A stretch of DNA of 64,000 nt from Ottowia oryzae (GTDB lineage: Bacteria > Pseudomonadota > Gammaproteobacteria > Burkholderiales > Burkholderiaceae_C). This document shows, piece by piece, positions 18,724 through 25,644 of this stretch (its first letter is position 1; each line of letters opens with the position of its first letter). The notes beneath the pieces were generated by a model. That model was not told where the DNA came from, searched no databases, and worked only from the letters and a program-made list of their open reading frames with translations. The DNA lies in assembly GCF_003008535.1 (NCBI RefSeq), contig NZ_CP027666.1:248001-312000 (forward strand), in the 5' to 3' direction. The position numbers and the translations under genes are program-made.

Positions 18724-18994
18724 GGTTGATGCTCGACTTCAGTAAAAAATCTTCCACACGCCGGATCGCTGCCCGCGCGCCGTGCGCCTCGGCCAGCACC
18801 GCTTCCTGCTTGCCTTCCACGCTGGCCAGCTGCACCCGGATATCGGTGAACTCCTTGGTTGACGGCACCTGCTGCTGCCGCAGCTCAATCGCGTTCTGCC
18901 GCAGCAGCAGCGCGCGCGTGGTCAACAGCGTGTAGATCAGCGAGCAGATCGAAACCACCAGCGCCAGCACCATCAAGCCTTCCGTCAGGTTCAT
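18707..18994 (-). CDS. DUF2730 membrane protein (Mu gp25-like)
   Basis: 95 aa. One N-terminal transmembrane helix (about 5-28), then a coiled coil rich in Gln, Glu and Ala. Matches DUF2730 of Mu-like phages, at the same position next to the gp26-like gene. Overlaps the Rz stop by four bases. Confidence 0.85.
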   Translation of the reverse strand: MNLTEGLMVLALVVSICSLIYTLLTTRALLLRQNAIELRQQQVPSTKEFTDIRVQLASVEGKQEAVLAEAHGARAAIRRVEDFLLKSSINHDSKF

Positions 18995-19554
18995 GGCGCA
19001 GCTTCCTCCAGCAGCGCCGCCGCCTCAGGCTGCACAACGATCACGTGGTCTTGCAGATCGTTCACGGTGGCTGCGAGCTCTGCAGCGTCTTTCGCCACTG
19101 CTCGATATCGGTCTGAGCACGATCCAAGTAGCGCTCGGGCTGTTGCCGCTTCATGAGCTTCGGCGTCGGCAGCGGCGCACGTGCCGGCGGCACGTCTTGC
19201 GCTGCTGTGCCCGTCTGCGCCGGCAATGTCGCCGCGCAGCCCATCAGCGCTGCGCTGCACGCCAGCGTTGCCAGCTGCAAGAGCCTGATCACGTTTATGT
19301 TGCGCACGCGCGTTCTCCTCGGCCTTCCTGGCCTTTTGCTGTTCCTCGGCACGCGCGCTGGCCTGTTTGGCAGCGCGCGCGTTGGCGGCCAGGCGCTCGT
19401 CTTCCGCCTTGGCCTTGTCCCACTTGTCCTGCACCTCGGTGCGGCCCTGCACGCGGTAGTGCTCCTGGCACCGGGTAACGCCCAGCGCCAGCACGCCCGC
19501 CAACACACCTGCGGCAATGGCTTTGGCTACAACGGCCCACGCTGCGGCGGTCAT
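18991..19554 (-). CDS. i-spanin (Rz-like)
   Basis: 187 aa. N-terminal membrane anchor (about 5-27) followed by a long Ala/Glu/Lys-rich coiled coil to about residue 95 and a looser C-terminal tail. This is the inner-membrane spanin layout; with Rz1 it fuses inner and outer membranes at lysis. A lipoprotein gene is nested inside it in another frame, the classic Rz/Rz1 arrangement. Confidence 0.85.
   Translation of the reverse strand: MTAAAWAVVAKAIAAGVLAGVLALGVTRCQEHYRVQGRTEVQDKWDKAKAEDERLAANARAAKQASARAEEQQKARKAEENARAQHKRDQALAAGNAGVQRSADGLRGDIAGADGHSSARRAAGTCAAADAEAHEAATARALLGSCSDRYRAVAKDAAELAATVNDLQDHVIVVQPEAAALLEEAAP
19062..19307 (-). CDS. o-spanin lipoprotein (Rz1-like), nested in Rz
   Basis: 81 aa from GTG 19307, with GGAG seven bases upstream. 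Signal peptide ends in a lipobox ALMGC; the mature part is short and Pro-rich (PPARAPLPTPK), as usual for Rz1. It lies wholly within the Rz gene in a different frame. An outer-membrane lipoprotein partnering with Rz. Confidence 0.82.
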   Translation of the reverse strand: MRNINVIRLLQLATLACSAALMGCAATLPAQTGTAAQDVPPARAPLPTPKLMKRQQPERYLDRAQTDIEQWRKTLQSSQPP

Positions 19555-19555
19555 C

Positions 19556-19789
19556 TCAGTCCTTCCAGGTCAGCGCTTTGACGGCCCACATCTGGGCCGA
19601 CTGCGCCTCGGTAATGGCCAGGCTGGCCAGCCGCTTCTGCTCGGGGCTGCTTGATGCCGCGCGCAGCCGATCCATCTGGTCGATCGCCTGCGCAAAGGTC
19701 ATCTTGCTGGCCGCCACGGCAGCGTCGCCATTGGGGTTGAAGCCAATGCCCACGGCGCGCTCGCCATACGTCAGTTCACGGGTGCCCAT
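19556..19789 (-). CDS. Acb2/Tad1-like putative anti-defence protein
   Basis: 77 aa from ATG 19789, with GAGGA upstream. N-terminal ELTYGERAVGIGFNPNGD and C-terminal SLAITEAQSAQMWAVKALTW resemble the small helical Acb2/Tad1 hairpin family from Mu-like and other phages, whose studied members sequester cyclic nucleotide signals of CBASS or Thoeris. The family call rests on remembered pattern, not a search; the sponge activity is inference. Located between the transglycosylase and Rz genes. Thirteen more codons could extend it upstream, but the internal ATG has the better RBS. Confidence 0.6.
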   Translation of the reverse strand: MGTRELTYGERAVGIGFNPNGDAAVAASKMTFAQAIDQMDRLRAASSSPEQKRLASLAITEAQSAQMWAVKALTWKD

Positions 19790-19800
19790 GTGCTTCGTCC

Positions 19801-20457
19801 TCAGGGTTGCCAGGCCGCGCCCCATGTGGCGTAGCGTGGTTGCAGGTCAATCAAAATCCGGCGCGGGTAACCCAGGTTTTCTTTGCAATGCACCGTTGCG
19901 CGGCGTGCGCGGCCGCAGGCCGCATCAATCTGCTGGCGCGTCGGCGCCGCCAGGCCGGTCGTTCGCCCCTCGGCCTGCCAATGCCCCTCGCCGCCGTTGT
20001 AGCCGCGCAGCGCCAGCCACAGGCGGTCGTACCGGCTCATGCGCGCTGGCGTTCGGTCGTACAGGTGCTTGTCGTAGCCCACCATGGCGCGCAGCGCCCA
20101 ACTGGGGTTGTGCGGCAGGCAGTCCGCAGCCGCAGTGCCCTCGCGCGCGCACCACCAGGTCGCCGTCGCCGGCATGAACTGCGCCAGCCCGCGCGCCCCC
20201 ACGTAGCTGATCGCCTCCGGCCGCCAACCGCTCTCTTGGTGTACCTGCGCAGCGAACGCAGGCACCGGCGCATCCAGGCCCCACTGGCTGTGCGCTTCAC
20301 GCAGCAGCGTCAGCTTGTAGCGTGCCGAAGCGGGTGGCACCTGGGCATGTGCCTGCGACGCCACCATCACCAGCGCCGCCGCCGTGCCCAAGGCGATGGC
20401 GACGATGGTTGCCAGCATCGCCAGGGCAGCGTCACGCAACCAGCTGTGTCGCATCAT
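19801..20457 (-). CDS. Lytic transglycosylase endolysin with N-terminal membrane/signal segment
   Basis: 218 aa. A hydrophobic N-terminal segment (about 9-37, ending AHA) acts as signal peptide or signal-anchor. The SLT-type catalytic domain has HQESGW with the catalytic Glu, GARGLAQFMPATA, and RGYNGGEGH. It cleaves peptidoglycan at lysis. ATG 20457 overlaps the holin-like stop; a second ATG at 20454 is possible. Confidence 0.88.
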   Translation of the reverse strand: MMRHSWLRDAALAMLATIVAIALGTAAALVMVASQAHAQVPPASARYKLTLLREAHSQWGLDAPVPAFAAQVHQESGWRPEAISYVGARGLAQFMPATATWWCAREGTAAADCLPHNPSWALRAMVGYDKHLYDRTPARMSRYDRLWLALRGYNGGEGHWQAEGRTTGLAAPTRQQIDAACGRARRATVHCKENLGYPRRILIDLQPRYATWGAAWQP

Positions 20458-20888
20458 GCCCCCAGGCTCACCGCCAGCATTGCTGCAGACACGATCACGG
20501 CGCGCCGCACCATCGCCACCGCCGCCAGGCGCGTCAACTGGTCGGCCGTCGCACTTTCCAGGTTGATGGATGTCGCCTGTTCGGCAAAATTGATCACGCC
20601 ACCCAGCTGGGTAAACGTGGTTTCCTGCGGCGCTTCCTCGCTGCCGTGCCGCAGTTCAAAGAACAGATCGGGCCGCGCGTACGGGAACAGGCTTCGGTCA
20701 ATCCAGTAGCCCGCCACGGCGGCCAACGCCACCAGGCTCAGCTTGTACACCGTCACCGGCACCTGTTGCGGGGCTATCAGCCACACCAGCACGGTCAGCA
20801 GCGCCGCCGCAATCACCCAATCCGCCATCCGCACCCGCGCCAGCCGCATCAGCCAGCCCGCAGCCTTCTTTTCGTCCTGCATCGCCAT
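20454..20888 (-). CDS. Putative holin / lysis membrane protein
   Basis: 144 aa from ATG 20888 (GGAG upstream; 20882 is the alternative). Two hydrophobic segments at about 20-60 (WVIAAALLTVLVWLIA and VYKLSLVALAAVAGYWI) and one at the C-terminus. Position immediately before the endolysin and the size suggest the holin of this Mu-like group; no residue proves it. Confidence 0.65.
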   Translation of the reverse strand: MAMQDEKKAAGWLMRLARVRMADWVIAAALLTVLVWLIAPQQVPVTVYKLSLVALAAVAGYWIDRSLFPYARPDLFFELRHGSEEAPQETTFTQLGGVINFAEQATSINLESATADQLTRLAAVAMVRRAVIVSAAMLAVSLGA

Positions 20889-21054
20889 TGCTCCATCGAC
20901 AGGGGTTGAACGCGCACCGGGCACTGCGCGATACCTGCCTGTAGATGGGCATGTGCGCGCAGTTCCCGAAGCCGTAGTCCCTCAACGAAGCGCGCTCGTC
21001 CGAGAAGCGCGAGCAGCTCGCGCACCGCATGTCGGCAGGCATCGTCGGGGGCAT
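20698..21054 (-). CDS. Small Cys-rich protein, 3' end uncertain
   Basis: The convincing part is about 50 residues after ATG 21030 (MRCASCSRF ... GFGNCAH ... CAFNPCRW), a CxxC/C/C pattern like small phage zinc-binding proteins. The frame stays open to 20698 but there overlaps the holin-like gene in low-complexity sequence, so the real stop may have been lost by a frameshift near 20880-20900. Start could be ATG 21054, 21042 or 21030. It would be the first gene of the leftward late block. Confidence 0.4.
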   Translation of the reverse strand: MPPTMPADMRCASCSRFSDERASLRDYGFGNCAHMPIYRQVSRSARCAFNPCRWSNGDAGRKEGCGLADAAGAGADGGLGDCGGAADRAGVADSPATGAGDGVQAEPGGVGRRGGLLD

Positions 21055-21088
21055 GCGATGGATGTTCGCGCGCACGCACGCGCGCGCG

Positions 21089-21104
21089 TAAATGACCGCC
21101 GTCA
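21089..21104 (-). promoter_or_regulatory. Predicted late promoter/activator site, left block
   Basis: Minus-strand TGACGGCGGTCATTTA matches the element before the right late block in 13 of 16 bases: TGAC-N4-GTCA dyad followed directly by TTTA. It lies upstream of the leftward lysis-head genes, as a Mor-type activator site would. Confidence 0.55.
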
Positions 21105-21183
21105 ATGGTGGCCAAGGAGATGGGGTAGGGGTAGTGCTGTGCGCGTGGTGAGCGCAGATCGCGGCGCTTCAAGACGACGGCAA

Positions 21184-21200
21184 GAGGGCTGCCAGCCCTC
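21184..21200 (-). terminator. Possible terminator of the repressor operon
   Basis: Perfect 7-bp stem GAGGGCT/AGCCCTC with loop GCC, just after the stop at 21221 on the minus strand. The T-run after it is poor, so termination is weak or Rho-assisted. It would separate the lysogenic operon from the late block. Confidence 0.4.
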
Positions 21201-21220
21201 CGGAATTTATATGCTCACGA

Positions 21221-22228
21221 CTATCCTGCGGGCGCTTTGCCGTCGCGCAAGGCATCCCAGTCGAATCCAACGATGGTGGCGTTGGTTACGTTACCGCGGA
21301 GAGTGCGCGCATTTATGGACAAGTACAACGGAGTCCGGTTCCATTCAGCCGCAGCCAGAAGATCCTTGTCGGCCTGAATCAGTGATCTCGTGTCCAACGA
21401 GGCTTTGAATTCAAGCGACCGCTCGGTTGACCGGAGTTCCAGGACGGCGGAGCCATCGCGTGGCCAGGAGACCTCCGTAATTAGGTAGACGCCATTGAGC
21501 TGAACTTCCTGTGAAGTGGCTCTTGGCTCTCTTGTCAGCCGCCGAGCCTGCTCGCCCGTCAACTGTATTCCGTCGAGCCGAATGGTCGTTGCATCGGAGG
21601 CGCTGCGCAAAATGGCGTCCCGCGCATCGTCAAAATCGTCGCGAGCCGAAACCAACGCCGGTTGACGAGCCATAGCCTCCGTGACTACTTTCAATCGTTT
21701 GGTTTCTTGTTCAGACAGCGCCACTTGAGTGGCCAACTCCGTCGACTTGCCAGCGGCTTCTGCCCGCGACTTTATAAATTGCTTGGCTACCACCGTTGCG
21801 CCAGCAATGATGCCTAGCCCAAGCACCGTGATCACAATGTCCATCGGACTCATCTTGCCCGCCAGTTCCGTTGTCAATTGGGTCAGCGCACCGCTGAAGT
21901 CGACTGTTACCACAGAACTGCCACGTTCGACGGTAGCAGTGACTGCCATCTTATTTTTCTCAGCGTCCGTCAGGCGCCGGCCATCGGGTCTAACTAGGCG
22001 CAGGTATGCCTGATCAACTGCATGTTGAACCTCTACCAGCGCTTTTCCGGTTGCCGCAGTAATGGTCCCGTCGTAGTGTGCGCCGGTAAGTGTGATCTCT
22101 ACAGTCGGCCATTTGGATAGGTCAAGCGATTTGCCAGGATGCAGCGTCAATTCGCGCGCGAGGGCCTGTCGAAGTACTTCTTCTGCTGTCGCATCTGAAG
22201 CGATGACTATTGGTTGCTCGGCTGCCAT
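21221..22228 (-). CDS. Hypothetical single-span membrane protein in repressor operon
   Basis: 335 aa. I do not recognise the family. The N-terminal part (about 1-125) is soluble beta-rich; one transmembrane helix at about 129-149 (MDIVITVLGLGIIAGATVVA), a coiled-coil-like stretch to about 190, then a C-terminal domain (about 205-335) with alternating strands. Base composition is clearly less GC-rich than neighbouring phage genes, suggesting a separate origin. It follows the zinc-ribbon gene by 3 bases and ends the five-gene operon headed by the repressor, so it should be made in the lysogen. Confidence 0.75.
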   Translation of the reverse strand: MAAEQPIVIASDATAEEVLRQALARELTLHPGKSLDLSKWPTVEITLTGAHYDGTITAATGKALVEVQHAVDQAYLRLVRPDGRRLTDAEKNKMAVTATVERGSSVVTVDFSGALTQLTTELAGKMSPMDIVITVLGLGIIAGATVVAKQFIKSRAEAAGKSTELATQVALSEQETKRLKVVTEAMARQPALVSARDDFDDARDAILRSASDATTIRLDGIQLTGEQARRLTREPRATSQEVQLNGVYLITEVSWPRDGSAVLELRSTERSLEFKASLDTRSLIQADKDLLAAAEWNRTPLYLSINARTLRGNVTNATIVGFDWDALRDGKAPAG

Positions 22229-22231
22229 CGT

Positions 22232-22693
22232 TCAGCGTTCCTCTGTTCTCGCCGCCATCCGCACCAGCGCATCGCTGGCATCGGCCACCATCAAGGACAT
22301 CTCCTTGCTCATACGCGTCACCACCACCAGGAAGATGGCAAACGCCAGCCCAAGCAGGCCTGCGCCAATGTTCACCTTGACCAGGCTGAACAGCGCGCCC
22401 AGCGCGACCAGTGCGGCCAACACATAGCCCACGATCGCAAAGATGTTGACCACTTGCCGGAAGGTCGGATAGATGCTGTTTTCTCGCAGCTGGGTCACAT
22501 AGGCTCCAACCTGCACCGGCCGGCGTGGTGACGCTGCAGGGCCGGCACCTTGCGGGGTAGGCAAAACACCACGCGCGGCGGCTGCCGCTGCCGCCACCCG
22601 GCTGTAAATGGCGCCACAGCCTGGGCACGCCTCCAGCTCGTCGCCGGTCGCGTTTTCATTCACCAGACCGCATTTCAAACACTGCTTTTTCAT
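22232..22693 (-). CDS. Zinc-ribbon membrane protein in repressor operon
   Basis: 153 aa. N-terminal zinc ribbon with two CxxC pairs (CLKCG at residues 4-8 and CPGCG at about 23-27), an Ala/Pro-rich linker, and two hydrophobic helices (about 80-125). The layout suggests a membrane-tethered sensor or scaffold; function unknown. It overlaps the upstream gene by 38 bases. Confidence 0.78.
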   Translation of the reverse strand: MKKQCLKCGLVNENATGDELEACPGCGAIYSRVAAAAAAARGVLPTPQGAGPAASPRRPVQVGAYVTQLRENSIYPTFRQVVNIFAIVGYVLAALVALGALFSLVKVNIGAGLLGLAFAIFLVVVTRMSKEMSLMVADASDALVRMAARTEER

Positions 22694-23213
22694 CCCTCAC
22701 TCCTTCGTTGTCAATGGGAAATCTCTGGCCTGAGCTGCCGCCTGAGCTGCCTTTCATTGCCTCCCGGGCAATCGGCTCCAGGCGCGCCCTGATCGCGCCA
22801 TAGCGCTCGGCCAGGTGTTCGTGGTGTGCCTGCAGATCCGCGCGCCCCTCGCGCTTGCAGATCAGCGCCGCAGCGCGATGCACCTGCATGCAGTGCACCG
22901 CGCGCGATGACTGCTGCACGCTGGCGGGGCGGTGACCCAGCAGTTGTTCCACATATCGCTGTGAGTTGTCCAGCAGCCACTGAATCTCTGCCATCGCCTC
23001 GTCGAAGCGCCCGGCATGCTGCAGGTACTTCGCCAGCTTGTCGTCAGTCCAGCCCACGCCCATCAGCGCCTTGCGCTCGTGCAACGCCGCAATGGCGCCG
23101 CTCCAGTCGCCTGCTTTCTTCAGCGCGCTGGCCCGGCGGTCGAGCCCGTACTCCTCGGTCTCCATGGGGTTGACCCCGATGCGGCCGATGCGAACCGTCA
23201 AAACCACGGTCAT
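22656..23213 (-). CDS. Helical TPR-like protein in repressor operon
   Basis: 185 aa from ATG 23213, which overlaps the upstream stop (ATGA). Paired helices with TPR-like spacing (KKAGDWSGAIAAL; QHAGRFDEAMAEI), a His-rich helical part around 105-140 and a polar C-terminal tail. No enzyme motif visible. Probably a protein-interaction module. Confidence 0.75.
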   Translation of the reverse strand: MTVVLTVRIGRIGVNPMETEEYGLDRRASALKKAGDWSGAIAALHERKALMGVGWTDDKLAKYLQHAGRFDEAMAEIQWLLDNSQRYVEQLLGHRPASVQQSSRAVHCMQVHRAAALICKREGRADLQAHHEHLAERYGAIRARLEPIAREAMKGSSGGSSGQRFPIDNEGVRDEKAVFEMRSGE

Positions 23214-23596
23214 GGTGCGCCCCTTCTCTGGCGCGCCATCCATCGCGCGCGGGTCAGCGTGGTGCGGGCATAACCCCACGTGCGCCTTAGCGCCAGCGCG
23301 TCCAACTCCACGACGCGCCGCGTGCCAAATTCAGTTGCCATGAAGTCCAGCAACGCGCCGCGCTTGCCGTAGGGCTCCAGCGCATCGAGCAGCGCCAGCA
23401 CGTCCGCCACCGTTGGCTGCGGCGGCGCCGTTCGGTCGGGCTGGGCATGGAAGTGGTTGATCGTCACATTGCCACCCACGCGGCCGACTTGCGTGCCGCT
23501 GCCGTGCTGGTGCATCCGCCAGCCCAGGCGGGTCAACAAGCCGTTGACCGCGTTCACCAGGGCTATCAGCACCTTGTTGTCTTTGCCCCCCCCCAT
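23210..23596 (-). CDS. Hypothetical protein with GSGTQVG motif, G9 tract at start
   Basis: 128 aa. Residues 32-46 (GSGTQVGRVGGNVTI) match the C-terminus of the repressor encoded just upstream (GSGTQLGHVTGDVNI). The rest is a helical domain (about 62-125) with a basic C-terminus. RBS GAGGG precedes the ATG. Nine consecutive G residues begin in the start codon, so slippage would shift the frame from codon 2. Starts 7 bases after the repressor stop. Confidence 0.75.
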   Translation of the reverse strand: MGGGKDNKVLIALVNAVNGLLTRLGWRMHQHGSGTQVGRVGGNVTINHFHAQPDRTAPPQPTVADVLALLDALEPYGKRGALLDFMATEFGTRRVVELDALALRRTWGYARTTLTRARWMARQRRGAP

Positions 23597-23603
23597 GGCG
23601 CCC

Positions 23604-24029
23604 TCAGTTTTTAAGTTTTCGGCTTCCGATGTTCACGTCGCCAGTCACGTGGCCCAGCTGTGTGCCACTGCCGTACTGCGTTTGCGTCATACCGCCTGAG
23701 GGCGCGCCCATCAATGCGCCGATGGCTGCGCCACGCACAGCTGGCTGCGCCGCGCGAAACAGCGTCAAGAGCGCCTCCTCCTCGGCCGTGATCGTGGGCG
23801 CCGGCTTGACCCCGCCAGCGTACACGCCCGTGATGACATAGAGCACGTCAACGCCAGAGGCCGCGAACCGCGCCAGTTGGGCCGCAGTCGGAGACGACAC
23901 GCCCTTCTCCCAATCGATCTGCGTGCGCTTGCCCGCGTCGGCTAGCGCAGCAAAGGCCGTCTGGGCCAGACCAATGCGTTCGCGCTCCGCCTTCAGTCGA
24001 GCGCCGATGGTGAATAAATCCGCATTCAT
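23604..24029 (-). CDS. XRE-family prophage repressor
   Basis: 141 aa. N-terminal HTH of the lambda-repressor type (about 7-62: ARLKAERERIGLAQTAFAALA ...), then a TAEEEALLTLFRAAQP helix region and a Gly/Thr-rich C-terminal tail with GSGTQLGHVTGDVNI. Its ATG lies 10 bases from an 18-bp operator palindrome and divergent from the Ner-like gene, so it is the immunity repressor by position. There is no Shine-Dalgarno before the ATG, so the message may be leaderless. Confidence 0.85.
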   Translation of the reverse strand: MNADLFTIGARLKAERERIGLAQTAFAALADAGKRTQIDWEKGVSSPTAAQLARFAASGVDVLYVITGVYAGGVKPAPTITAEEEALLTLFRAAQPAVRGAAIGALMGAPSGGMTQTQYGSGTQLGHVTGDVNIGSRKLKN

Positions 24030-24032
24030 GTG

Positions 24033-24062
24033 TTGACAAGGTGCGGATATCCGCACCATAAT
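24033..24062 (+). promoter_or_regulatory. Early promoter with embedded operator
   Basis: TTGACA (24033-24038) and CATAAT (24057-24062) are spaced 18 bp, a near-consensus sigma70 promoter driving the early genes. The perfect palindrome GGTGCGGATATCCGCACC (24040-24057) fills the spacer, so a bound repressor would block RNA polymerase. Confidence 0.85.
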
Positions 24063-24087
24063 CGCTTCAACAAAACCCAACAAGCCC

Positions 24088-24107
24088 AAGCAGGTTGCAG
24101 CCTGCTT
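24088..24107. repeat. Hairpin sharing a 16-mer with 29110-29125
   Basis: AAGCAGG and CCTGCTT around loop TTGCAG, in the leader of the early transcript. The core GCAGGTTGCAGCCTGC recurs in the early operon before the MuB-like gene. Confidence 0.6.
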
Positions 24108-24128
24108 AAGCACTACGGAGCGCACCAC

Positions 24129-24368
24129 ATGCCCCTCAAAACCCGCCAGCAGATCCGCGCCGACTTCGCCCACAAAGGCGTTTCCGTCTCGGACTGGGCG
24201 CGCAAGCGCGGCTACAGCGTCACGGTCGTCTGGGCCATCATCAACGACAAAGAGGACAACCCAAAGTACAAGTGCCTGCGCGGCCAGGCGCATGACATCG
24301 CCGTAGACCTGGGCTTGAAGCAGGGCACCTCGCGCCCCGTTGCCACCCGCCTGCAGCTCGCCGCCTGA
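24129..24368 (+). CDS. Ner-like DNA-binding protein
   Basis: 79 aa from ATG 24129. A helix-turn-helix (QIRADFAHKGVSVSDWARKRGYSVTVV) near the N-terminus followed by a basic region. First gene rightward of the early promoter and divergent from the repressor: the place of ner, which dampens early and repressor transcription in Mu. Confidence 0.75.
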   Translation: MPLKTRQQIRADFAHKGVSVSDWARKRGYSVTVVWAIINDKEDNPKYKCLRGQAHDIAVDLGLKQGTSRPVATRLQLAA

Positions 24369-24378
24369 ACGGCCCGCC

Positions 24379-24582
24379 ATGTCGCAGCGGCATCCTACAC
24401 CGGCGTACGACGACTATGGTCGCCCGCTCAGCGCCCCCGTGATTGGCGCGTCGCGCGCGCCTGATCAAGCCCATTCGCCAGCTGTCCCATCGTCCGCAGC
24501 AGCGCCGCAGCGTGCGCGCCGCTGGCGTCCGCTGGTGCCCGCCGCGCGCGCCACGCTGCACACAGTCCGGGGCCGTCAATGA
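24379..24582 (+). CDS. Small early protein sharing a motif with the transposase
   Basis: 67 aa from ATG 24379. Near its N-terminus it contains YGRPLSAPVIG, identical to 11 residues of the phage transposase, while the codons differ at most third positions. That pattern implies the short frame is translated. The rest is Arg/Pro/Ala-rich. It overlaps a well-supported minus-strand gene by 155 bases. Function unknown; it may mimic a transposase surface. Confidence 0.55.
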   Translation: MSQRHPTPAYDDYGRPLSAPVIGASRAPDQAHSPAVPSSAAAPQRARRWRPLVPAARATLHTVRGRQ

Positions 24583-24673
24583 TTCCCCTGGCCTCCAATT
24601 GTGCGGTCAAGGTCAGCAAGGCTTGTGCTACCGCGTCCAAGGTGCCTGCCAAGTCTTCTGCACTTTCGGTCAT
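24428..24673 (-). CDS. Small leftward gene inside the early region
   Basis: 81 aa, transcribed against the early operon. Strong RBS (GAGGGAA, 5 bases before ATG 24673). Helical N-terminus (AGTLDAVAQALLTLTAQLEARG) and a basic C-terminus. No family recognised. Expression would need a promoter within 24674-24767 or run-through from the right. Confidence 0.6.
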   Translation of the reverse strand: MTESAEDLAGTLDAVAQALLTLTAQLEARGIIDGPGLCAAWRARRAPADASGAHAAALLRTMGQLANGLDQARATRQSRGR

Positions 24674-24767
24674 GTTGTTCCCTCTTCATGTGAGGTCTGA
24701 ATCCTCTCAGGCCAGGCCAGTGCGCACCAGCCACAGCGCCGGCATTTGTTTGGAGGCTCTGTAAGCC

Positions 24768-25280
24768 ATGGCCGTCAAGCTGTCTCCAGCCCGCCGCGCC
24801 TTCTGGAAGCGCTATCAGCCCAGCAGCTGCAGGGACGCGCTGCACAAGTGCAAAGAGCACGCCCGTGAAGTGCTGAACCTCAGCGTGGAACGCATCGCCG
24901 ACTTGATGGGCCTGCCCGACCACTGGAATCTGTACAAGTGGATCGAGTCCGGGCGCATGCCCTTCGTGCTGCTTCCGCTGTACGAATCGGTGTGCGGCAT
25001 CAACCTGGCCAGCCGCTGGATGGCCGCCACGCAAGGCCGCCTGCTGGTGGACATGCCCACGGGGCGTGGCGCAGACACCGCTGACCTGGTGCAGCTGGGC
25101 GGCGGCTTCCAGCAGGCCGTGCAGCTGCTCAGCGACTTCTACAAGGCCAACGGTGGTGCGGACGCAGCCCCCGTCTTGGATGCCTTGCGCGCCCACCTTC
25201 AAAGCGTGGCCTTCCACCACGCCAACGTGGCCGGCTTTGCAGAGCCGGAGCTTCCCTTCAACCAAACCCAACCGGAGTAA
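24768..25280 (+). CDS. Phage early protein with HTH-like N-terminal half
   Basis: 170 aa. Residues 1-90 are helical with a likely DNA-binding core (LSVERIADLMGLPDHWNLYKWI); the C-terminal half has helices around 105-155. Similar proteins occur in early regions of Mu-like phages; I cannot assign a role. Confidence 0.75.
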   Translation: MAVKLSPARRAFWKRYQPSSCRDALHKCKEHAREVLNLSVERIADLMGLPDHWNLYKWIESGRMPFVLLPLYESVCGINLASRWMAATQGRLLVDMPTGRGADTADLVQLGGGFQQAVQLLSDFYKANGGADAAPVLDALRAHLQSVAFHHANVAGFAEPELPFNQTQPE

Positions 25281-25284
25281 AGCC

Positions 25285-25644
25285 ATGGAGATCAGCCTGA
25301 TCAAGCGCATAGAGCAGCTGGCCGGCCCCGCCGTAGCAGCGCAGCTGCGGGCGGAATACGGCGGCGCCACGCACTACGTGCCCAACCTGCGGCCGGTGCG
25401 TACCACGCCCGCCTTTGAAGCCAGCGACCAGGCCCTGGCCGAACAGATCACCCATCTTGAGGCGGCGAGATTGTTGGCGGCTCGGGCTTCAGGGAGGCAC
25501 CCCGAATGCGGGCGGCCAACACCGACGCAATGTCCGCTGCGCCAGGGATCAGCTGGCAAATCTCTGGATTTCGGTGCGCATATTCAAGCCGATCGGCCAG
25601 CTGCAGGGCATCTGTCAGGCCACGTCGGTGGAGATCACCAATGA
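25285..25644 (+). CDS. Early protein, C-terminal part doubtful
   Basis: 119 aa as read. The first 60 or so residues (MEISLIKRIEQLAG ... YVPNL) look like a genuine phage early protein. From about 25450 on, the sequence overlaps a minus-strand gene with a strong RBS and becomes low-complexity, so the true C-terminus may differ. Start ATG follows the previous stop by 4 bases. Confidence 0.5.
   Translation: MEISLIKRIEQLAGPAVAAQLRAEYGGATHYVPNLRPVRTTPAFEASDQALAEQITHLEAARLLAARASGRHPECGRPTPTQCPLRQGSAGKSLDFGAHIQADRPAAGHLSGHVGGDHQ

Noticed and set aside
20849..21172. 107-codon minus-strand frame in the late leader
   Set aside because: Spans the predicted promoter element and has shadow composition; the Cys-rich frame next to it is more plausible.
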